A stretch of DNA of 64,000 nt from Cesiribacteraceae bacterium YIM B00369. Lineage in GTDB: Bacteria; Bacteroidota; Bacteroidia; Cytophagales; Cyclobacteriaceae. A model generated the notes under the pieces. The model was not told the DNA's origin. It saw nothing but the letters and a program-made list of their open reading frames with translations, and did not search any database. The stretch is taken from contig JAFMYY010000015.1 in NCBI GenBank assembly GCA_017948555.1, positions 62,001 to 126,000 of the forward strand, given 5' to 3'. Below, in pieces: positions 1 to 8,402 of the stretch. The translations under genes were made by a program, and so were the position numbers. How positions within the stretch are numbered: the first letter of the stretch is position 1; each line of letters begins with the position of its first letter.

Positions 1-472
1 TAAACCGGTTCCGCGTGATCTTTTAGAAAAAGCAGTTACCATTGCAACTTTATCCCCTACAGCCTGTAACCGGCAGCCTTTTGAATTCAGGATCTTTGAT
101 TCGGAAGAACTGAAAAACGTAATAGGTTCTATTCCAATGGGAATTAAAGGCTTTTATGAAAACATACCTGTTTTTGTTGTAGTGGTAGGTAAACTAAGTG
201 CTTATCTGAGCGAAAGGGACCGTCACGTAATTTATATAGACGGAGGGTTAGCCTCTATGTCCTTTATGCTGGCTCTGGAAACCTTAGGATTAAGTTCTGT
301 TCCAATCAACTGGCCGGATATTGAAGAGCTGGAGAAGAAAATGGAAAATGTACTTCATTTAAAGGACGATGAAAGGCCGTTAATGCTTATGGGAGTAGGA
401 TTTGCTGATCCGGACCAGAAGATTCCTTATTCGCAGAAGAAGTCACCACAATACCTGATTAAGTACAACTAG
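1..472 (+). CDS. Nitroreductase-family protein, 3' part (5' end outside window)
   Basis: The reading frame is open from base 2 to the stop at 470-472, giving 156 visible residues, so the gene starts before the window; the first internal ATG is at 137. The visible part carries SPTACNRQPF near its start, the phosphate-binding segment typical of FMN-dependent nitroreductase-fold proteins (SPSxxNxQPW-like), followed by the alpha/beta core and a C-terminal hydrophobic stretch LMLMGVGFADP that also fits the family. Such proteins occur in polysaccharide loci, but the substrate cannot be read from sequence. It lies 14 bases upstream of a flippase gene in the same direction, so the two are probably co-transcribed. 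Family assignment is fairly sure; role is unknown. Confidence 0.75.
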   Translation, partial: KPVPRDLLEKAVTIATLSPTACNRQPFEFRIFDSEELKNVIGSIPMGIKGFYENIPVFVVVVGKLSAYLSERDRHVIYIDGGLASMSFMLALETLGLSSVPINWPDIEELEKKMENVLHLKDDERPLMLMGVGFADPDQKIPYSQKKSPQYLIKYN

Positions 473-486
473 AAAAGGCCACTATA

Positions 487-2010
487 TTGAATACTGTAAA
501 AGAGGTAAAGCGAGAGGAGAAATGGTTTGAAACACACCATCTAAAGGGGGACCTCAAATCACACACAGTAAAAGGAGGTTTAAATACCATTGCCGGCCAG
601 GGAATTTCATTTGTTATAAATATTTCTTCCACGGCTATAATGGCAAGGTTGCTTTCTCCTGAAGATTATGGCCTTGTTGCAATGGTTACTGCCATTACCG
701 GATTTGTAACCATTTTTAAAGACCTGGGGCTGTCATCAGCAATCATCCAGAAGGAGCAGATTGATAATAAACAGGTAAGCTCTATATTCTGGATCAATGT
801 AGGCATAAGTTTGTTAATAGCTTTACTTGTTGCCCTTTTAGCGCCTTTTCTGGTTTATCTTTATGATGAAAGCAGATTATTAAACATAACCCTGGCTTTC
901 TCATCAAGTATATTGATTGCAGGATTTTCGCTGCAGCATAATGCACTGATGAAGCGCCAGATGAAGTTTAAAGAATTATCGGTTATTCAAATAGGGAGTA
1001 CAGCAATGAGCCTTTTAGGAGGTATTATCCTGGCATACTATGGTTTTGGTTATTGGGCAATTGTTATTTCCACCATCCTGAACCCGGTATTGTCAACTGT
1101 AGCACTTTGGGCTGTTTGTGACTGGCGGCCAGGCCTTATATTCAAAGCGAAGGAAATAAACTCTTTTCTAAAATTCGGAGCGGGAATTGCCGGTTTTGAT
1201 CTGATTAATTATTTCTCCAGAAATCTGGACAATGTTTTGATAGGAAAATATGTTGGTTCAGGGCCATTAGGTTTATACACCAAGGCTTACCAGCTTTTAA
1301 TGTTGCCTATTACACAGTTAAGAGACCCTTTAAATGCTGTGGCTCTCCCGGCATTAAGTACCTTACAAAGTGAAACGGAAAAATTCAGGGGCTTTTATAA
1401 AAGGTATGTCTTTACCCTCTCGTTTTTTTCAATGCCTATGGTTACATACCTGGCGATTTACTCAGAGGAATTGGTACTGATTGTTTTAGGCGAACAATGG
1501 ATCGAAGCGGCATTTATTTTTAAACTGCTGGCCATTTCTTCCTTCATTCAGCCTGTAGCCAGTACAAGAGGTATAGTACTTATTTCGAGTGGAAGAACGA
1601 AAAAGTACTTTATATGGGGATTAGTAAATGCGTTGTTTGTAGTCAGTGGTTTTATAGTTGGAGTTCAGTGGGGAGTACCGGGTGTTGCCATTTCGTATGC
1701 AGTTGTAAACTACCTGCTTTTAGTTCCTTCATTGTATTTTTGCTTTCACGATTCCCCGGTATCAGTATCGAACTTTTTCGGAGAAATCCTTTACCCTGCT
1801 CTGTTTTCAATAATCAGCGGAGCAGTTATCCTTTCTTTAAAATATTATTTCAGTTCATTACCGGTAATCTTATCTTTCTCACTGGGGCTGGCAATAGGTG
1901 GTGCCCTTTACATTGCTCCCTGGTATCTTACGAAAAGAAGCAGAAGTAAATTAGATCAGCTGGCAGACTTAAAAACAATGATGAAAAATAAGATTTTCAG
2001 GAAAAAATAA
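487..2010 (+). CDS. Wzx/WzxC-like lipopolysaccharide flippase (MOP superfamily)
   Basis: A 507-residue polytopic membrane protein with about 12-14 hydrophobic segments. The N-terminal TM region with GLNTIAGQG and then ARLLSPEDYGLVAM is characteristic of WzxC-type polysaccharide transporters, which move undecaprenyl-linked oligosaccharide across the inner membrane. The start codon is TTG at 487, preceded by AAAAGG at 473-478; the next ATG in frame lies inside the first membrane helix (about 642), so TTG is the sensible start. It sits 14 bases after the nitroreductase-like gene and 16 bases before a pyruvyltransferase gene. A second flippase lies at 28517-30010, so this locus probably exports more than one repeat unit. 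Confidence 0.9.
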   Translation: MNTVKEVKREEKWFETHHLKGDLKSHTVKGGLNTIAGQGISFVINISSTAIMARLLSPEDYGLVAMVTAITGFVTIFKDLGLSSAIIQKEQIDNKQVSSIFWINVGISLLIALLVALLAPFLVYLYDESRLLNITLAFSSSILIAGFSLQHNALMKRQMKFKELSVIQIGSTAMSLLGGIILAYYGFGYWAIVISTILNPVLSTVALWAVCDWRPGLIFKAKEINSFLKFGAGIAGFDLINYFSRNLDNVLIGKYVGSGPLGLYTKAYQLLMLPITQLRDPLNAVALPALSTLQSETEKFRGFYKRYVFTLSFFSMPMVTYLAIYSEELVLIVLGEQWIEAAFIFKLLAISSFIQPVASTRGIVLISSGRTKKYFIWGLVNALFVVSGFIVGVQWGVPGVAISYAVVNYLLLVPSLYFCFHDSPVSVSNFFGEILYPALFSIISGAVILSLKYYFSSLPVILSFSLGLAIGGALYIAPWYLTKRSRSKLDQLADLKTMMKNKIFRKK

Positions 2011-2026
2011 TTTAAGCTCATTACAT

Positions 2027-3328
2027 ATGAAAAACCCGATGAATATTTTAATAATAGGTGCAAACTTTTCCAATAAAGGTGCAGAAGCCATGCTTAAAAC
2101 AGTTCAGCAGGAACTGAGCAGAAAATATAAAGATGTTACTTTTTACATGATTTGTCGTGAATATGAAAAGGAACTGGCTGAGCAAAATGGCTTTGTGCCT
2201 GTTTTTGATGAGTCAAGCGAAATGACAAAACAGTTCAGATCTTTAAAATGGCGGGTTGAAGGGAAATTTTTAAAGGTTGTGCTAAATAAGAAAAAGCCCT
2301 TTTACTTCCCTTTCCCTTTTGATACTATTCAAAAGAAAATTAAAAAGCTTGATCTTGTAATTGATGTAAGCGGATTTGCTTATGCAGACTCATGGGGAAA
2401 ACCAATGATTGACGAGACCATAAAACTCATGGATTTTTGCAGGAGGAAATACAATTCTAAATTCTATTTCCTGCCACAGGCATGGGGTAGCTTTGATAAA
2501 CCGGAAGTGGCAGCCTCAGCTAACCAGATGTTAGGAAAAGCCAGCCGCTTTTATGCCCGTGACCACGTTTCCCGTAAGTTTCTTTCCCGGATAATGAATA
2601 AACAGGAACAGGAAATTCCTTTACTTCATGATATTGTTTTTACGTATGACGGGAGCGAAAAAATAAACCCTGCTGAGTTAATGAAATCCATTGGCTACAG
2701 TAAAAACAACAGACCTCTTATAGGAATCTCTCCTAATCTCAGGGTTTTTGAAAAATTAGAAGGCAAAGGCATTGACAACAAGTACATTAAAATAATGATG
2801 GCCCTATGTAACCACTGCCTCAACGAGCTGGATGCCGACATTGTACTGGTGCCAAATGAGTTGTTCCCTGACGGAGCACCGGAATCTGCAAAAGCTAACG
2901 ACGACCGGATGCTTTGCCGGATGCTGAATGAAATGATTAACAGGCCAGACAGATGCTTTATTGTAGATGGCTACAGATCTTCTGAAGAAATTAAAGCTGT
3001 TATAAGCCAGGTGGATGTATTAGTGAGCTCAAGGTTCCATGCCCTTATATTCGGCCTTTTACATTCAGTTCCTGTCATGGCCATTAGCTGGTCGCATAAA
3101 TATAAGGAACTGTTAAGCCTTTTTGACCTGGAGGAGTATGTTCTTGAATGGGATGCCATGGATAGTGATTCTGCCCTGAAGCTGTTTAAAAAACTGTACA
3201 ATGGAAAAGACCAGACAAGGGAGCAGATATTCTCCAACCTGGGCAGCATGAAGGCCAAAATTGACTTAATGTTTGCGGAAGTTGCTTCAGTTCCAACAGG
3301 CTTACAGAAAGAAACCACCACATTGTAA
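2027..3328 (+). CDS. Polysaccharide pyruvyl transferase family protein
   Basis: 433 residues. The N terminus (NILIIGANFSNKGAEAML) and the C-terminal segment SSRFHALIFGLLHSVPV followed by ISWSHKYKEL match the polysaccharide pyruvyl transferase family (CsaB/WcaK-like), which transfers pyruvate from phosphoenolpyruvate to a glycan sugar to form a ketal. The SSRFHA motif lies near residue 335 and contains the conserved His. It is the last gene of the three-gene plus-strand unit and is followed by two strong hairpins at 3348-3420 and 3441-3465. Two ATGs lie close together (residues 1 and 5); either could be the start. Confidence 0.88.
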   Translation: MKNPMNILIIGANFSNKGAEAMLKTVQQELSRKYKDVTFYMICREYEKELAEQNGFVPVFDESSEMTKQFRSLKWRVEGKFLKVVLNKKKPFYFPFPFDTIQKKIKKLDLVIDVSGFAYADSWGKPMIDETIKLMDFCRRKYNSKFYFLPQAWGSFDKPEVAASANQMLGKASRFYARDHVSRKFLSRIMNKQEQEIPLLHDIVFTYDGSEKINPAELMKSIGYSKNNRPLIGISPNLRVFEKLEGKGIDNKYIKIMMALCNHCLNELDADIVLVPNELFPDGAPESAKANDDRMLCRMLNEMINRPDRCFIVDGYRSSEEIKAVISQVDVLVSSRFHALIFGLLHSVPVMAISWSHKYKELLSLFDLEEYVLEWDAMDSDSALKLFKKLYNGKDQTREQIFSNLGSMKAKIDLMFAEVASVPTGLQKETTTL

Positions 3329-3347
3329 ATACACCGGATTTCAGATG

Positions 3348-3420
3348 ATGCCTGTGAGAGTAATTTATGGCAGCTTAAATAGCCCTGTGCCCGGTGGCAG
3401 CCAAAAACTCTCACAGGCAT
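3348..3420 (+). terminator. Long inverted repeat after the pyruvyltransferase gene
   Basis: A perfect 14-base inverted repeat: ATGCCTGTGAGAGT at 3348-3361 and its complement ACTCTCACAGGCAT at 3407-3420, with a 45-base loop. It begins 20 bases after the stop codon. There is no T tract, so it may be an RNA-stabilising or processing structure rather than a classical intrinsic terminator. Confidence 0.5.
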
Positions 3421-3440
3421 ACTTATTATAAAGGGAATGC

Positions 3441-3465
3441 CCACTCTGCTTAATTAGCAGAGTGG
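3441..3465 (+). terminator. Compact hairpin, likely terminator of the first operon
   Basis: Perfect 10-base stem CCACTCTGCT / AGCAGAGTGG with a 5-base loop TAATT, followed by ATTTATATT. The compact stem and trailing T-rich bases fit an intrinsic terminator for the 487-3328 unit. It lies 21 bases beyond the longer inverted repeat. Confidence 0.6.
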
Positions 3466-3605
3466 ATTTATATTGATTGCTGATTTATAGCCTTTTCATA
3501 TATCTGAAATAATCTGCCAGGGCACCTGGTCTTCCAAAGAATATAAAGCCTGCCTGTTTTCAGCTAAGGACCATAAAGATAAAATCCGGTACAAATGAAG
3601 TTTTT

Positions 3606-4784
3606 ATGAATTCCAGATTGAAAGTAATGGTAAATTATTTTGAAGCAAATAAAATTGCATATGGAGACCTGTTCCTCAAAAACAATACGGATTTTACTTA
3701 CCCGAAAAGCTTTAAATTACTGGAAGGCACCGACATTGATATTGTTTTCAACAATAGCAAAAGATCATTTTTACACTTTTTATCTTTTTTTTCTTTACAA
3801 AGGTTATCAGAAAAACTAAAAGTAGATTTAACCAGGTACAAGGAGTATAACCAGCAGATAAGAACTGTTTATGTACCGCATAAAATAATGAATAACAATT
3901 CGTTATTTTTCTCCCATGGTTTTTTTCCTGTTGGTTTAAGAAAGAAAGGCATACCTGTATTAACAAATACAGGTTTTATGACCAATAGCTTTGAAAGTGC
4001 CCGCCGGGATGAAGACAGGTGGAATGAGATAAAGCAGATCTGCAAAATGAGTAATCAGTCCACAATTATAACCTTTAGTACCAGAGATGCAATTGAGAGG
4101 TTTTGCTCTTTTGTTCCTGAAATGAGGCATAAGGTAAGACTTGCTCCTTTTTTGATTCCTCAGATAAGCAAATTAACCGAAGATGAATTGTACCGGAAGC
4201 ACTACGGTGAAAGCACTCAAATTTGCTTCGTTGGAACCGATGGAAAAAGAAAAGGGCTGACCAATCTTTTGGCTGCCATCAGGAATATACACGAAAAGGA
4301 TAACCAGCTAATGTCGGATTGTTTATTCAGTTTCGTTACCAGGGACCCTGTAGTGCTTCCTAAAGATATCAACTTCAGACATTTTAAGAGTTTGCCAAAT
4401 GCCGGTGTTTTGAAAATAATGCGTGAATCAGACATTTTTTGCATGCCCACCCTGAAGGATGCTTACGGACTTGTTTTCCTGGAAGCTATGGGAAACGGGT
4501 GCGCTGTACTTTGTGATAATGATCTTCCAAGGAAGGAAATATTTAATCATTCCCTTGCCTGCTTTACAGATCCTGATTCCACCAGTGAAATCGAAAATGG
4601 ATTAAGAAAACTGATTACCGACAAAGAATATCGCTTCAATATGGCTAAAGATTCTTACAATTATTTTAACAGCCACTATTCATTCGATGTGGTAAGCAGT
4701 TATTACAAGCATTTATTTAAAGAAACAGTGGATATGGAAAAATGCATCTCCGGTAAAAGGAATCTTTTTCCTGTAAATATTTGA
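3606..4784 (+). CDS. Glycosyltransferase, GT4-type (GT-B fold)
   Basis: 392 residues. The C-terminal half has the GT4 layout: a nucleotide-binding loop VGTDGKRKGL (about residues 209-218) and, near residue 290, the block DIFCMPTLKDAYGLVFLEAMGNGCAVL, the EX7E-like region that binds the sugar donor. The N-terminal half is divergent, as usual for acceptor domains. It probably adds one sugar to the lipid-linked repeat unit at the cytoplasmic face. A four-codon ORF (MKFL, 3595-3609) ends in a stop that overlaps this ATG. A second GT4 gene starts about 21-24 bases downstream, so the two form one unit. Donor and acceptor are unknown. Confidence 0.85.
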   Translation: MNSRLKVMVNYFEANKIAYGDLFLKNNTDFTYPKSFKLLEGTDIDIVFNNSKRSFLHFLSFFSLQRLSEKLKVDLTRYKEYNQQIRTVYVPHKIMNNNSLFFSHGFFPVGLRKKGIPVLTNTGFMTNSFESARRDEDRWNEIKQICKMSNQSTIITFSTRDAIERFCSFVPEMRHKVRLAPFLIPQISKLTEDELYRKHYGESTQICFVGTDGKRKGLTNLLAAIRNIHEKDNQLMSDCLFSFVTRDPVVLPKDINFRHFKSLPNAGVLKIMRESDIFCMPTLKDAYGLVFLEAMGNGCAVLCDNDLPRKEIFNHSLACFTDPDSTSEIENGLRKLITDKEYRFNMAKDSYNYFNSHYSFDVVSSYYKHLFKETVDMEKCISGKRNLFPVNI

Positions 4785-4808
4785 AACCGTTTTCCTGAAA
4801 AAAGGGTG

Positions 4809-6113
4809 ATGCCGCAAAAGAATTTGAACGTCTGCTATGTAATTTACAGCGAAGAATTATGGAATCCTTTACTGAAAAGGCAGGTTCTGGAATTATTGAG
4901 TACAGCCTCCACTGCGGAATCCCGTTTAAGAGTGCGTTTATTGTATATTTTTCCCTGGTACTGGCTTTTTGTAAAAAAAAACAAACTGGCTGCTTTAAAA
5001 AAAGAATTAGCATCAGGCTCAATTGAACTGAAAATTCTACCGGTACCTTTTCCCTTTCCTTTTCCTTACTTTTTTCCTAAGTACATTAAAAATCTGGGCT
5101 TCAGGCCTTTTGAGCCTGATTCCAGCAGGTTCTTCTGGGTGCTTAAAGCCTTACTTTTACCTGTACTACTCAAATATGCTTTTATCGATGACTTCAAAAC
5201 CTTTCATTGCAGAAGTTATCCATCATCAGCTATTGTACTTCCTGTAAAAAGGCTTAGCAAAAAAATTAATTTAATATTTGATCCCCGGTCAGATTTCCCG
5301 GAAGAAAACCTGCTGCAAAGCTCATGGAAAAAGGATGGCCATTCATTTAAATACTGGAAGAAACAGGAAAAAAAGTTATTACAGTATTCATCCCTAACGG
5401 TATGTATATCTGAAATTTACCACACACATTACCAAAACTATTATCCGGATTTCAGATGCACTATTATCCCTAATAATGTTGATTGTTCCACTTTTAAATA
5501 TAACCCTGAAGCAAGAGCCGTTCTCAGAAAGGAAAATAATTTGGAAGGCAAAATTTTGTTCTGCTATCTGGGTAGTATGGGAACAGGCGGCTGGCATTGC
5601 CCTAAAGTATATGCTAAAATTATTAAAACTTACAGAGCAATTAAATTACCACATACATTTCTGTTCCTTGTCCCGGAAAGCTCACAGGCAGAAATTATAA
5701 AAGTTTTCAATGATAGTGGATTAAAAAGGAGCGAGTTTCTAATCATCAGTCCGGATTACCATAAAGTACCGGAATTCCTTTCTGCTGCAGATTATGGGCT
5801 GATCTATCTGGAAAGAGAGAAAATAGCCCTTGGCACAAAGGTGGTGGAGTATAATGCGATGGGCTTACCCGTACTGCTCAACAGCAATGTTTTGAGTGCC
5901 GTGGATTATGTAAATGAGCACAGGACCGGCCTGGTTATAAACATTGGAGCCGGAGATTCTGACAAAGAGCCATCACCTGTTGAATGTATTGAATTCAGTA
6001 AGCCTGAGGGTGTTTGTTCAAGAGAAGAAATTACCCGCACTGCAAATTCCATTTTTTCCAATGAAAGAATAGCAACAGAATATATACAGGTTTACAAATC
6101 CTTTACCAATTAA
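4809..6113 (+). CDS. Glycosyltransferase, GT4-type (GT-B fold)
   Basis: 434 residues from the ATG at 4809; a GTG directly before it (4806) is an alternative start. The C-terminal half has VCISEIYHTHY, then PNNVDCSTF, a YLGSMGTGGWH nucleotide-sugar loop, and the donor-binding block LGTKVVEYNAMGLPVL with the conserved Glu. All of these fit GT4-type enzymes. The N-terminal half contains hydrophobic and aromatic-rich stretches (KYAF, FPFPFPFPYFFP) that may sit on the membrane. It follows 3606-4784 closely, and its last four bases overlap the convergent deacetylase gene. Sugar specificity cannot be read. Confidence 0.83.
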   Translation: MPQKNLNVCYVIYSEELWNPLLKRQVLELLSTASTAESRLRVRLLYIFPWYWLFVKKNKLAALKKELASGSIELKILPVPFPFPFPYFFPKYIKNLGFRPFEPDSSRFFWVLKALLLPVLLKYAFIDDFKTFHCRSYPSSAIVLPVKRLSKKINLIFDPRSDFPEENLLQSSWKKDGHSFKYWKKQEKKLLQYSSLTVCISEIYHTHYQNYYPDFRCTIIPNNVDCSTFKYNPEARAVLRKENNLEGKILFCYLGSMGTGGWHCPKVYAKIIKTYRAIKLPHTFLFLVPESSQAEIIKVFNDSGLKRSEFLIISPDYHKVPEFLSAADYGLIYLEREKIALGTKVVEYNAMGLPVLLNSNVLSAVDYVNEHRTGLVINIGAGDSDKEPSPVECIEFSKPEGVCSREEITRTANSIFSNERIATEYIQVYKSFTN

Positions 6114-6883
6114 AGATTGGTGTCCGCTAATTTCCCAAATGTATATCCTCTTTCCATCATCCTGCTGATCACTTTTTTGAAAATGGGAAATGTCTGCTCA
6201 CAATCATGCATCAGTATTACCTCAGAAGAGTAAGGGAACATTAATCCATAATTTTCTTCAGGCACCACTCCCCTGCAATCAAAAGGATTTTCCTGAAACA
6301 GCCTGTTCAGCACATCCTGACCGGATGTTAATCCAAACATACCCTCATTTCTTTTCATTACCCACTCCATTACATCAAAGGTCCAGTGCGCATCACGCTC
6401 CATTTCTAAATAATTTTTATAATAGTGATAGGAAACGCCGGGGGTAATTATGTTAGAATATCCAAGCTCTGCCAATTTCTTTTGTATCCTCCTCTTTTTT
6501 AGTCTTTTCAGTGAATCATCTCCTCTCCGGAAAACCTGCCCGCCGGTTCCGTCCCCTTTATCTCCATATGGAAACCGAAAATACTTTCTGTTCCATGAAA
6601 CTCCGGCACGGGCATAAACCTCTTCCAGTATCAGATGGCATCTCTCAATTTCCAGATATGCTGATTTTAATGAAAGCTTTGAAAAATGCTTATGTGAGTA
6701 TGAGTGGTTACCCAGTTCATACCCCATGGAAAGAGCCATGGATGCAAGCTCTTTCTGTTTCTCCAACCCTCTCCCTATACAAAATAACACACAACTGATT
6801 TCTTTCTCTTTAAGAAAATACAGCATCTCCTCAGATGCTTTGGAAGGAAAATCATCTATAGTAAGGTATAGTTTTTTAGTCAT
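6110..6883 (-). CDS. Polysaccharide deacetylase family protein (NodB homology)
   Basis: 257 residues. The carbohydrate esterase 4 motifs are present in variant form: TIDDFPS at residues 8-14 (D10/D11 in place of TFDDG), GNHSYSHKHF with H60 and H64 as metal ligands, and a late VILMHDCEQT block near residue 230. Family members remove N- or O-acetyl groups from glycans. There is no signal peptide, so it may act on a cytoplasmic precursor or be a divergent member. The gene is convergent with, and overlaps by four bases, the GT4 gene ending at 6113. Upstream lies a 461-base divergent region shared with the membrane protein at 7345. Confidence 0.85.
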   Translation of the reverse strand: MTKKLYLTIDDFPSKASEEMLYFLKEKEISCVLFCIGRGLEKQKELASMALSMGYELGNHSYSHKHFSKLSLKSAYLEIERCHLILEEVYARAGVSWNRKYFRFPYGDKGDGTGGQVFRRGDDSLKRLKKRRIQKKLAELGYSNIITPGVSYHYYKNYLEMERDAHWTFDVMEWVMKRNEGMFGLTSGQDVLNRLFQENPFDCRGVVPEENYGLMFPYSSEVILMHDCEQTFPIFKKVISRMMERGYTFGKLADTNL

Positions 6884-7344
6884 GGGGAAAAAACCGTGTT
6901 TGTAATAACTCTGCTGAATATTGGCAGGAATTTATAATAGTACCATCAACCGTTAAATGGCCGGACAAATTACCTGAAAGTACAGTGGGATATTATCTAA
7001 GCCTGCCAGGGTAAAAAAAAGTCCCTTACCATAGCCAGCCAAAGGCTAAAGATGAAACATAATAATTAAATAATAATATTTTAACTTTCAGGTGGAATTT
7101 TTTACCTTAGTAGTGTTTTTCTGAAAGACCGAAATTCTTTCTCCTTAAAATCATCCTGAGAAACATCAAAGTTAGTTTATATTTTTTCCCCCGGAGGGTA
7201 GACCTGCACCATAAAACATGTGTTTTTCTGAAGCAAAGTTAATGCTCAGCCATTTATCGTGAGGGAACTGTTTCTTTACATACCCAACTCCGAAAGAATT
7301 TAATTTTACAAAATAAAACTGCATAATAACTGCCTCATTTTTTT
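6884..7344. other. Divergent intergenic region, 461 bases, no gene
   Basis: No convincing ORF was found. The region separates the minus-strand deacetylase from the plus-strand membrane protein and must hold both promoters. On the minus strand two perfect matches to the Bacteroidota -7 consensus TAnnTTTG occur as TAACTTTG (7174-7167 and 7241-7234), but neither has a TTG at the expected -33 distance and both are far from the deacetylase start. No strong hairpin was seen. Confidence 0.4.
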
Positions 7345-8184
7345 ATGAAAAAAGACTTAGAAATCAAAGCAGCATCTGTTTTCCGGTTTTTACTATCCAT
7401 ACTGGCGATCCTTATCCTCCTGAACTTTGCTTCGATTGCTATCGACTTTTATTTCAATAAAATAGGGAAATCAAGTTTTACCCTAAAAAAATATGTGATA
7501 CTTATGTTCGATTTCAATGGAGAAAATAACATTCCAACATATTACAATACATTTCTATTAATCGCCAGCTCCGGACTTTTATATTACATTTCAAAAATTG
7601 TAAAGAAAAACTCAATTAGTGCTTTTCAGAAGCAATGGTTTTTTCTGAGCTGTGTTTTTGTTTTTTTAGCCCTTGATGAATTATTTATGATTCATGAAAT
7701 CTTAGGTACACCAACCAGTCATTTCCTGAGATCTTACTTTCAAAAAGATAAGCTTGGTATTCTTTATTATTCATGGATAATCCCTTACGTGGTTATTTTA
7801 ATATTTTTAAGTTTCTACTATTTTAAATTTATATTTTCTTTACCTGAAAACATCACTAAAAGCTTTATCACTGCAGGAGTAATATTTGTTTCCGGGGCTG
7901 TTGGTATGGAAATGATTGAAGGATCCTTAGCCGATGTGATTGGGGAAGAAGATATTTACTCCAATATATATTTTAAACTCTGGGTTGCCCTGGAAGAAAC
8001 CCTGGAAATGTTCGGTATTATTGTATTTATAAGGGCTTTAATTTCCTACCTGTCTATGGAAATTCAGCCTGTAAACCTGATTCTGGATTTGCAATTTGCT
8101 TCCCAAAAAGATCCGTTAATGGATAAAATACTGGAAATACAACATCCGGACATAGAAGATAATGAAATTGCCGGAGTTAATTAA
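7345..8184 (+). CDS. Orphan polytopic membrane protein with acidic/His helix motifs
   Basis: 279 residues, family not recognised. About six hydrophobic segments are visible (near residues 12-34, 64-84, 98-115, 142-162, 173-190, 213-235), followed by an acidic soluble tail. Charged residues lie in or next to the helices: D111, E112, H117 and E118 in LALDELFMIHE; E189 and E192 in GMEMIEG; E217, E218 and E221 in EETLEMFG. This pattern could form a metal site, but that is inference. A frameshifted fragment homologous to residues 132-204 lies at 10613-10841, on the other side of the hydrolase gene. A perfect-stem terminator follows at 8208-8245. It may act in glycan or lipid modification; no function is claimed. 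Confidence 0.8.
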   Translation: MKKDLEIKAASVFRFLLSILAILILLNFASIAIDFYFNKIGKSSFTLKKYVILMFDFNGENNIPTYYNTFLLIASSGLLYYISKIVKKNSISAFQKQWFFLSCVFVFLALDELFMIHEILGTPTSHFLRSYFQKDKLGILYYSWIIPYVVILIFLSFYYFKFIFSLPENITKSFITAGVIFVSGAVGMEMIEGSLADVIGEEDIYSNIYFKLWVALEETLEMFGIIVFIRALISYLSMEIQPVNLILDLQFASQKDPLMDKILEIQHPDIEDNEIAGVN

Positions 8185-8207
8185 AAGCCGTAAAATTCTT
8201 GTTTATT

Positions 8208-8245
8208 ACCTTCCCTTGTTATGCTTAACTCTAACAAGGGAAGGT
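8208..8245. terminator. Bidirectional terminator between convergent genes
   Basis: Perfect 14-base stem ACCTTCCCTTGTTA (8208-8221) and TAACAAGGGAAGGT (8232-8245) with a 10-base loop, lying between the stop of the plus-strand membrane protein (8184) and the stop of the minus-strand hydrolase (8403). It can fold in transcripts from either side. Confidence 0.7.
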
Positions 8246-8402
8246 GGCAAGGCCTAAACCGCACACTTTCAGCCTTTCACACCCCTCTTTATACCTCTAC
8301 CGTTATCAGGAATCCTCCTGCATTTTAATAAGAGTAATAAAATACTATCGGATAGTTTCTGCTTTCAAATAAGCATGCACAAAGTAAATATTCTCACCTT
8401 AT

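Noticed and set aside
2971-3444. 157-codon minus-strand ORF over the pyruvyltransferase 3' end
   Set aside because: It is antisense to a well-supported gene, crosses its terminator hairpins and shows no recognisable family.
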